Below are positions 11,489 through 19,199 of a DNA stretch of 64,000 nucleotides, one piece after another. Made by a program: the position numbers and the translations under genes. The first letter of the stretch is position 1. The number at the start of each line of letters is the position of its first letter. The notes under the pieces are model-generated. The model was not told the origin of the DNA, did not search any database, and saw only the letters and a list, made by a program, of their open reading frames with translations. Source of the DNA: Gracilariopsis chorda (Eukaryota; Rhodophyta; Florideophyceae; Gracilariales; Gracilariaceae); contig NBIV01000044.1 in NCBI GenBank assembly GCA_003194525.1, forward strand, positions 1-64,000, written 5' to 3'.

Positions 11489-12750
11489 CTGCATCAGGGG
11501 AAAAGGCTCCCCCGTTCTATATTGTCTCTGCAAAGAAATGTATATCAGACTGGCTTGAGCCGTTACCACCTGTGTACGAAAAAAGTGCGGAGATATGCAG
11601 CAAGTTCCAAAGACCAGGGTGGATGCCCGAAAATGCCGTGGTGTTGGTGTCCGAGAACGGTTCCATGACAAGCCAAGTCCTGGAAATCTTCATTTAGGAC
11701 GTTAATGAGTTCGTACGGAAGCACGTTCCCAAAGAGAAATCATACCTTCTCACAATGGATGGCCACTCATCCAGAAAAGGGATTAAATGGGTTATGGAAT
11801 GCGAGAAGAATGGGTGCTTACCTGTCATAAAGCCTTCAAATACTTCACACATACTTCAACCGTGTGATCGAAAGATCAACAAGACATTCAAGGAATCTCT
11901 TGGTCACATTCGAGATGCATTCAATCGCTCTGCAGTTCCTGAGACACGGACCCTACAGTTCAACCTCGCTTGCGCTGTATATGCTCACGAAACCATTATA
12001 CCACATTTCATCAAGGAGTCGTTCGAGTCTACCGGACTGTTCCCGTTTTCGCCATCATTTGCAGACAACTTCAAAGTTGTCAAAAAGGAAGAATGTTCGC
12101 TTTTCGAGCAAAAACTCTCTTCGGTATCGTCACGATTGTGCAGTGTGCAGCGCCGGCGGACAGACAAAAAAGTATGTGAGAAGGCGTGTTCCATTTTTGA
12201 TGGACATTATAGTGTAGAACGAAAGCTGCAGTTGCTCACACAGCTCTTCTAGAACGCTGAAACCGCTCATAACATCATCACGAAGACTATTACACCGGTG
12301 AAAACTCAAAAAGAACTCCTCTTGTCATCCGGTTACAGCAAGCCGTCATCCGTACCATTTAAGTGTGGCGCCCCGGTGGAGTACAAAACTGTTGGAGATA
12401 TGTTAAAGGAAAAGAGAGAGAAATCGGTGGAAAAGCGGGACAAGGAAAATCAAAATGGGCGGGAAACACAGCGTAAAGATAAAGAAGGTCAAGCAAAACA
12501 AATGCAGAAAGAAAAAGTTCGCCAGCGTCGAGATGCGTTGCGTAGAGAGAAACAGGTGCGCATGTTCAGAAATCGTATTACAAAGGCAGCGCTTGGCAGC
12601 GCAAAAAAGATACGTCGAAGAGAGTTGGCTGGGTTTTCGGCCGATCGAAAGAGAAGAGTGCTAGAGGTCATGCACGTAGCGTCAGAAGTTGTTGTAAACG
12701 TAGTGTTGCGCGTAGTTGTTTTTGGTGACTTTCCAAAGCCGACCTTGTGA
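11489..12750 (+). pseudogene. Pogo/Tigger-like DDE transposase, 3' part (copy 1)
   Basis: One reading frame runs for about 1.26 kb with two in-frame TAG codons (11,695-11,697 and 12,250-12,252). It contains an ENGSM block, the catalytic motif TMDGHSSRKG (Asp at 11,758), and TSHILQPCDRKINKTFKE, the classic third-acidic-residue block of the DDE_1 (pogo/CENP-B) family. The C-terminal third is a lysine/arginine-rich helical tail (MLKEKREKSVEKRDKEN and on). The N-terminal DNA-binding part is missing because Gypsy element 1 inserted into the gene; it should lie beyond the left edge of the window. Relatives in this window are at 31.4-33.6 kb and 50.8-53.6 kb. Confidence 0.85.
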
Positions 12751-13145
12751 AAGCCTTTTGAACATGACTTGGTCGAAGAACATGTTTCGCCGGTCACACT
12801 TGGGGTTTTTGTCGTAGAATGTTGAGGGGTCCCGAGACAGTGAAAGTGACCACGCAGAAGCGATTGCCACAGTTTTTGAAGCTGGAAAGTAAACGGTTTT
12901 GAAGCTACACGTACTTTGCGTGAAAAGTGTCCAAAATTAGCCTTTTAGGAACGGTACACTATCCCTCACCCCGCTCGTACTAGGAGCGACATTGACGTAC
13001 TGCTTTGCGTTGACAATATGTACCTCCACTGACAGACTTTAGTATCCCGAAAGGTCGCGTAGTATCCGTATTTAATAAGTAAACCCAAATCCGCCTGGTG
13101 ATAGAGCTCCCCCTACACTGCGCTACCATCAACTTCTCACATTCA
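12751..13145. other. Transposon tail / intergenic
   Basis: Probably the end of the pogo-like element plus the 3' flank of the minus-strand host gene. I see no further gene and no clear terminal repeat. Confidence 0.4.
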
Positions 13146-16100
13146 TCAACAGAAGCCCATGCGACCACGGCACGGGCGCACGTTGCCAGCGCTTTGCGGC
13201 CGCTTGGCGCCGCTTTCCGCCACCGCCTTCGCCCACGCCGTGTCACCGCGCTTCTCGCGCAGCCAGTTCGCTCTTATTTCGCGCTGCACCGCCCTTTCCC
13301 GCCGCTGGTCGCGCAGCTCTGCTCGGAGCGCCGCCTGCCGCCGCTTCTCGCGCCAGCGGCTTCCCGCTGCCGTCTGCCGCACCCGCTCGCCTCTCCGCCG
13401 CCCAGCGCCGCTGACATCACCACTCTCGTCGAGCCAATAGCGCGGCCACTCGCCACGCCCGTTGCAATCCACCTCACGCTCAACCTCCGCATCGCCTCCA
13501 CCACCATGCTGCGCGTGCCTCTTGTCTCTGTCTTGCTCACCGTCAGCGTCTGCAACAACGTCACCGTCCCACTCGTTCTGTTGTTCAATTATGTCCCAAG
13601 CGGCTCGCCGTTCACAGTCTCCCAACACCAGCCTGCCATATTGACTCGTTGCTTGTCTCTCCTGCCCCACCCTCTCTGACACCCCCTGGTGGCCTTCCTT
13701 CCCACACGCCGACATCTCCCATTTCCGCACTGATCCATCTTCATCCATTGCTGAACCCCGTCTCTTCCTTGTGCTCCCTTTCGTACCGCCATCTGCAACA
13801 TCCCACTTTTCACCGCCTTCTGATACCGCATGCCACCCGCCCTTCGTCTCACCTCGCGCCTCACCTGCGGGGCATGTGTCATTGTCTTTCTTCTTCACCT
13901 CTATGTCATACGCCCTTTTCGCAATCTGTCCTTGTCCCGTCGCGCTTCCGCGGCCCTTCCACTTTATTTCCCTCTGCTTGCTTTCCGTCCGTCCGTCACG
14001 CAAATCCACGTCCGTCTCTCTGTACACTCTAGCATTCGCGCTCATCTCCCATTTCTCTCCTGAACCGTGGCCCTTTTCCACAGCCGCACCCCATTGACTT
14101 CCAGAATCTCCTCTGCCACTCCCGCACCACAACTCCCACTTTGCGCCATCATTCAGTTCCGTAGTGCCATCTACAATATCCCATTCATTATCATTCCAAA
14201 CACCCGTTTTCGTATCTCGTCCACCAGTTGCTGCTCGTGACGCCTCGTTCGCACCACTGGCACGCCCGTCCTTTGAGCCCTTTTGCATTTTGCGCTTACT
14301 TCGTGTGCTTTTTGTCCACCGTTTCTTATCTTCCTTACTTTCTGTCCATCCGTCACGCAGACTCGTCTCCTCGCTTTTATCTGAAAAAGCATTCGTCACC
14401 TCCTGTTTCTTCTCTGCCTTATTCTTCTTCTCCTGAACCGCTGCCGGAGCTTTCTCAATTCCTGTTCTATACTCTTCATCAGTTTTTTCCACTTTCGTCT
14501 TTGATACTGCACTACATGTTGCCCATGTCTCGTCGTTACCGTTCCAACCCGCCGCGTCGACGTACTTGTTCCACTTGGCCTTATCGTTTGTTTCGTCCTT
14601 TGTTACATCCCATGTATCTACTTTGATACTAGCGAATGAACTGCACGCCCCAAAGGTCGAAGTGTTCTGCTCTTTCCCTCGACAAGCGAATCTTGCGTAT
14701 TCCATGTTACCAGCCTCTTCCTTCTTAGTTTTGCTCTTCTTAGCCACAGCCTGCTTCTGCTGGAAAAAGCTATAGCCGCACCTAGAGTACTTCTTGTTGG
14801 ATTGAGAGCTTGACGATTGCAATTTCACAACGCTGCCAGACTTACATGCTCTGCGTTCATCAAAGTTCCACTTTCCATAGTTTCCACCATCAGATAACAT
14901 CCGACCAGAGCTGTCCGCTTTTTTCTGCCAAATACTGGCTTCATAATCTTTCCATCTCTCTATTGGAGAGACTTCCCTGAGGGACTCCCAACAGCGGCCC
15001 TTTTGAGCTTTTGATTTCCCCCAAGCCGCGTAACCGCTATGGTCTACTTTCTCGTGTGCGGCACTCGCAAAGCTGGCTTGCCCACGTTCTGACCGATCCC
15101 AATCGTTCGATGCGATTCTTGAAGTCATTCGTAGAAGCGCACTGCTCACATCATGCTTCCCAGTGGCGTCATGTTTCTGCGACCCGCTTGTCCTGTTATC
15201 CTCAGTAGCTTCCAATCTCCATCCCCAACTTCCTCTTCTGAGCTCTTCTTCTTGGTCATTTAGCTCTTCGGTGGAACTCCACCTCTCAACTTGTGGAACA
15301 ATGTGATTGCCTACGTCTTCAGGAATTGTAAAAGAGTTTGAGTTCGAGACAGGCTCTGACCGTACTTCCATTTTGAATTCTTCCGAGTCGTCCCAGACAT
15401 TAGCGGGCGTTTCCCCGCTTTGCCAGGCAGAGATATTAGATTGCGCTGCGTCCGCTTTTCCTTTCTGGTCCATCGTTCCGGTATTGCCCAGCTCTCCATG
15501 TCGATACCATTCAATAGCCGTAAGCCGATCTTTTTTTGATGCCATAGCTCTCCTCAAGTTGATCTCAAGTTCCTTTTTGTTCCTTCTGAATAATTCCCTT
15601 TCCTTGATACCGTTGGCGTCACCACGATGATCGTGCTCAGTAAGCGGTTCCTGCACACCAGAATGCGTTTGTGCGTGCTCAGTAACTGAAAAAGGTTTAC
15701 GGGGAACGAACTCTTCTGCTATTGGATCAAACGTCACTAAACTCCATGCTCGTCTCTGGACGCTATCGTTCAAAGTCGAGCTCGGAACGAATTCTGCGGC
15801 GTTCGGATCTAGCTCTTTTCTCAAACTTCCCTTATTATCACTGGTATTCCCCTCGGAAAGCGCCTGCCCTTCATTCATTGCCATTTTCAGAAGCTGTTCA
15901 GTGACAACCCCGTAGTCCGCCAAGTTGACCCGCTTTTCGCGAGATGTCTTGTTTGACGCTCTAAAGAAAATTGGTTTGCCGGGAATAAACTCGTCTGCAT
16001 CCGCGTTGAGCGTTACGGAAGACAGATTGTGATTTTGAATTGCATCGGTTGTAATGTACTCATCTGCACCTTGATCAGGCTCCACGGTCGTTAGAAGATG

Positions 16101-16631
16101 GCCTTGGTTGGCTTCATTAGGAATGAACTCATTTGCGTGCGGACTGAGCGTTACTGAGGATAGGCTCTGATTTTGACCGCGTGGTTTAGGGACTGATCCC
16201 CTCGAATCCATGCTAAGTCCCACCGAAGCAGAGCTTTCACTTTCGGGGGCATTGTTCTCCAACCGCTTTGGAACGAACACTTTGGCGTTGGGATCAAGAA
16301 CAACATCGAGTTGTTTGTTTTCATCCTTTTCCATGTTGATTGTGTTCCGGAACGGGACAAACTCGTCTGCTGCTGGATTCAGAATCTTTGAGGTAGTGCT
16401 TTTGGACTCAACAGCATCAGAGATTGTCATCGTGGGATTTGCATCGAGATTTGGTTCGTTCGATTCAAAAAGTGGTGGATGCGTCTTCTCTGAGAAAGCT
16501 CGTTCATGTTGTGAAGAATTTATGCGTTTCATGGTTCCTACGAAACATAGGTCTACTCCATTTAAACTCTCAAACAGGGAAGTAGGACTCGGGTAAAGCG
16601 CATGAATCTGTGCTGGGCCAGACGCTCGCAT
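13146..16631 (-). CDS. PAM2-array, tryptophan-rich disordered protein (GW182-like scaffold candidate)
   Basis: An intact 1161-residue frame without introns. Residues 82-310 hold six clean PAM2-like motifs: LNPAADEFVP (84-93), LDPNAKVFVP (112-121), LSPHANEFIP (162-171), LNADADEFIP (208-217), LDPNAAEFVP (274-283), FDPIAEEFVP (301-310). A degenerate seventh lies at 183-194. PAM2 binds the MLLE domain of cytoplasmic poly(A)-binding protein; LNPNAKEFVP is nearly the textbook form. Residues 375-1133 are Gly/Ser/Lys/Glu-rich and carry about 35 Trp, many flanked by small or polar residues, including GW/WG pairs (SWGW 468-471, AAWG, AGWNG, DGWTES, SQWG, GGWH), as in Argonaute-binding GW proteins. The C-terminus (1078-1130) is Arg-rich and helical. 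No folded domain is seen. A second Met at residue 34 (16,532) has a better start context (ACCATGA) and may be the true start. The role (mRNA decay or silencing scaffold) is inferred from motifs only. Confidence 0.85.
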   Translation of the reverse strand: MRASGPAQIHALYPSPTSLFESLNGVDLCFVGTMKRINSSQHERAFSEKTHPPLFESNEPNLDANPTMTISDAVESKSTTSKILNPAADEFVPFRNTINMEKDENKQLDVVLDPNAKVFVPKRLENNAPESESSASVGLSMDSRGSVPKPRGQNQSLSSVTLSPHANEFIPNEANQGHLLTTVEPDQGADEYITTDAIQNHNLSSVTLNADADEFIPGKPIFFRASNKTSREKRVNLADYGVVTEQLLKMAMNEGQALSEGNTSDNKGSLRKELDPNAAEFVPSSTLNDSVQRRAWSLVTFDPIAEEFVPRKPFSVTEHAQTHSGVQEPLTEHDHRGDANGIKERELFRRNKKELEINLRRAMASKKDRLTAIEWYRHGELGNTGTMDQKGKADAAQSNISAWQSGETPANVWDDSEEFKMEVRSEPVSNSNSFTIPEDVGNHIVPQVERWSSTEELNDQEEELRRGSWGWRLEATEDNRTSGSQKHDATGKHDVSSALLRMTSRIASNDWDRSERGQASFASAAHEKVDHSGYAAWGKSKAQKGRCWESLREVSPIERWKDYEASIWQKKADSSGRMLSDGGNYGKWNFDERRACKSGSVVKLQSSSSQSNKKYSRCGYSFFQQKQAVAKKSKTKKEEAGNMEYARFACRGKEQNTSTFGACSSFASIKVDTWDVTKDETNDKAKWNKYVDAAGWNGNDETWATCSAVSKTKVEKTDEEYRTGIEKAPAAVQEKKNKAEKKQEVTNAFSDKSEETSLRDGWTESKEDKKRWTKSTRSKRKMQKGSKDGRASGANEASRAATGGRDTKTGVWNDNEWDIVDGTTELNDGAKWELWCGSGRGDSGSQWGAAVEKGHGSGEKWEMSANARVYRETDVDLRDGRTESKQREIKWKGRGSATGQGQIAKRAYDIEVKKKDNDTCPAGEARGETKGGWHAVSEGGEKWDVADGGTKGSTRKRRGSAMDEDGSVRKWEMSACGKEGHQGVSERVGQERQATSQYGRLVLGDCERRAAWDIIEQQNEWDGDVVADADGEQDRDKRHAQHGGGGDAEVEREVDCNGRGEWPRYWLDESGDVSGAGRRRGERVRQTAAGSRWREKRRQAALRAELRDQRRERAVQREIRANWLREKRGDTAWAKAVAESGAKRPQSAGNVRPCRGRMGFC
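13233..15509 (-). other. Tryptophan-repeat (Ago-hook-like) region
   Basis: Codes for residues 375-1133 of the PAM2 protein. Tryptophans recur every 5-40 residues in low-complexity hydrophilic sequence without other aromatic or bulky clusters. Such spacing is typical of GW/WG Argonaute-binding platforms. Alternative: a simple low-complexity expansion without that function. Confidence 0.55.
15702..16388 (-). other. PAM2 motif array
   Basis: Codes for residues 82-310. Three units share an extended repeat: NQSLSSVTL before motif 3, NHNLSSVTL before motif 5, AWSLVTF before motif 6. The array therefore grew at least partly by internal duplication. Spacing between successive clean motifs is about 27-66 residues. 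Confidence 0.85.
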
Positions 16632-17944
16632 GAGGCTTTAATGTTTTGCAGTATACAAAATGCCAAAGAAGAAAACGGGTAACGTTCATCGAGTACATCT
16701 CGCAAATTCGTTACAGAGACAGGAAGAAAGTGGCCGTTGCCCAAATACGTGGAGTAGATATGTATGAAGGTTTCATAGGCAGGAATCTGCGTTACTTTTT
16801 GCGATCTAGTTACATACGAAGGATGAAGATAATCATAATGATAGTCCGTTTTCACGACTGTGCTTTGAGTACGGATAAAAAGGTGCCATGTCAAATCGGG
16901 AGGAAGAAGGAGCTTCAACCGTTAACGCTACTTTCAGCAGATATTCAACAAAGAGCAGTCCATGCTTCAAACCCCGGCCTTGCTTTTTGAAAGATTTACA
17001 AGTAGATTGGAGTGCTATAGATATTCTTGGCTTGTTGGCTCTGGAGGGCTGGCGTCGATGATATCATAAAAAAACTGATGGTCCCAGGCGAAAACAGGAT
17101 GGGTAACGCTTCAGTTCAAAAGCGGCTAGACAAGACTCGAATTATGGAACCATTCGCTGGAAGACAACCGCGCCTTCGGGGTCTGAGAGGACACAAAGCC
17201 GGAAATGGTACTGTTGTGTAGTGATACTATATTCAACAGCTGGATAAGCCATCAGCCTTCCCGTGTTTCGTACCACGGCACGAGGGTGAGTTTGGTTTGG
17301 CGGTGGTTTCCTTATAAAGGCCCCGCAACTTTTTTAGAGGGTAGATCACAGCTATTGTAAACTGTTGACGTGAGACAACACACCTTCTAGGACGCCCTAC
17401 TGTGTGTTGAGAATTCGGAACATATAAAAATAACATACATACGGTGGAAACCAAGGTTAGGCCGGCATTCTAACCCTTTCTAGTAGCAGTACCCCTTTGT
17501 AGTGTTGTGGCGTCCGCAAATCAGACGCATGCTGAAGGAATTCCAGTTGCATGTGCAAAGAAAACCTGTCCCAGTAAACTTTTAAACACGTGCGGTGAGC
17601 CAACTCCTATCTTCGACCAAAACGGTTATGATTGTTGTCTGGGGTAGGCAACAGAGAGGGCAAGGGAGGGCAATCAAGAGATACCATAGCAAATAAGGCG
17701 CGGGAATGTGAAGCGCTGCAGATTAATGGACGCAAGTCGATCAAATGTCACAAAGGAAGAGTGAGCGAAGGATTATTTGTCGGAGTCAGCGTGCGAATGT
17801 GCCACATCATGATGATGATGAGCATGTCCGGCGTGTAGATAAAGGCTATATCCTTATGTTTGGGTAGTGTTGACAGTACACGTAGATGGCTGAAGGCATA
17901 TATCTAACCCTTCTCCTTTTTACATGTGTATTGAAATTTGTTGT
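16632..17944. other. Intergenic, no gene recognised
   Basis: Contains the 5' flank of the PAM2 gene. Open frames are short and have no recognisable domain. On the minus strand a TTTCGTAG sequence just 5' of the 16,532 ATG could be an intron acceptor for a 5'-UTR intron, but no matching donor was identified. Confidence 0.5.
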
Positions 17945-17973
17945 TGGCAACGTTAGAAGTTCTAACGTTGCCA
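17945..17973. repeat. Perfect 29-bp palindrome
   Basis: Two 14-base arms (TGGCAACGTTAGAA and its exact complement) flank a single central G at 17,959. It lies about 340 bp upstream of the 18,316 gene in non-coding DNA. Confidence 0.9.
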
Positions 17974-18315
17974 GTAAGGGTACAAGCCGGTCCGCCTTCA
18001 CGAGGTGTACCCGTCTTCCTTCCGCCAACGAGGGAAGCGAAATGGACAGGCGATTGGGTTTCTCACGGAGACCAGCAACCTTTCAGCCTTTTCATCAGAT
18101 GCCAATAACCTAGAACGGCTTCTTTTGCTGTTGACACGGTTGGCGCTCTAACCCTTACCATCGTTACCGTATCGCTCCAGCGGTGAAGGCATAATGTCCA
18201 ACTCCTTAAAAATGAGAAACAGAGATGTACAAGATTCCCGCAACCCACCGATATTGCTCTCTGCCTCCGCTGTGCTCATCTTCGCACTCCCCAACTCACA
18301 ACCTTCCCTGCCACA

Positions 18316-19199
18316 ATGATCGCCTGTTTGTACCCCGATTGCAAGGAAGACATCCTCTTCGGCTCATCGCTGGAGGACGCCCAATGCCGCGTCCTGCAGT
18401 TCGACGGAAAACACTCCGCTGTGTGCGGCCATTGTAACTCGCTGTGCAAGTGGTCCAGAAGACACTGTCCCTTCACCTATCACGTCACCCCCGACGGCCG
18501 CAGACGTCGCCTGGCCGCCGTAGACCGCATCGTCACCCTTAACGACGACGGGTCTATCACAATTGAGTAATGTCGTTTTACGAAACTCAAGCAGCTCTCT
18601 TTGCGTTCCAATTGTCATATTCTGTAATTACCTACGTTTCTGCCGTGTCTTGCAGTACTGATGAGAAACGCTCCGCTTTTAATCGTACCGTCGTTGTGGT
18701 CCAGATTATCGTGTACTGGTGTCTGCCAGTTTTTGTGGCCGCTCTGCTCCCCAAGCGCTTTGATAGAGGCCTGAGTGACGAACAAGGTGTGAAATTGCTT
18801 GAGGAACTGTCCTTGTGGGCCATTGTGGGTGATGTACTTGTACGACCTCTTGTACAACTTGTCAAAGCCGTTGTTTGTGCAGCGCTCATCATGTGTTCCA
18901 CAGACAGATCTGTTCGTCCGAAGTCTTTTGCATCGCATATGATCCGGGACATGCTTGAAGGTGACAGAGAGGGGCTTCTCAACATTGGATGGCTTACGTC
19001 ATGGAGAATTCTGAAGGACTTGAGGGAAGAAGTTAAGCTCAATCCAGAGGTGCCTCTCATCGTTATCGGTGCCATGGAGTTTTGGCTGCCTCAAAACGTA
19101 AATACTGCATCCATCGACCAGAACATGGTGGACCTTACATGGCTTTATGAAGATGAAGACAGTCCACCAGCAGAAGAAAGGCTTGGTGATACTCCTTAG
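18316..19199 (+). CDS. Two-exon gene for a Cys-rich, membrane-associated protein of unknown family
   Basis: Two adjacent open frames, 18,316-18,570 and 18,570-19,199, overlap as TAATG. A spliceosomal reading fits better: exon 1 18,316-18,566, an 89-bp intron with donor GTAATG and a pyrimidine-rich acceptor ending TCTTGCAG at 18,655, then exon 2 18,656-19,199. The junction is in frame (phase 2) and gives 264 residues. The N-terminal 55 residues hold seven Cys plus His (C4, C9, C24, then CGHCNSLC at 37-44, C51), suggesting a metal-binding fold. Exon 2 has a hydrophobic segment (VVVVQIIVYWCLPVFVAALL) and a second long apolar helix (LWAIVGDVLVRPLVQLVKAVVCAALIM), then a soluble acidic tail. I do not recognise the family. 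Intron length matches those of MED10 in this window. The unspliced alternative is two overlapping small proteins. Confidence 0.65.

Noticed and set aside
13098-13679. Long plus-strand frame of 193 residues opposite the PAM2/Trp gene
   Set aside because: It is the complement of the low-complexity 3' half of that gene; GC- and purine-biased coding sequence makes the opposite strand open. No motif supports it.
17886-18113. 75-residue plus frame with a signal-peptide-like start
   Set aside because: It contains the perfect palindrome in its middle, has no family resemblance and no supporting context.
18316-19199. Bacterial-type operon with translational coupling (TAATG overlap)
   Set aside because: The window is clearly eukaryotic and a well-formed intron removes the overlap and fuses the frames.
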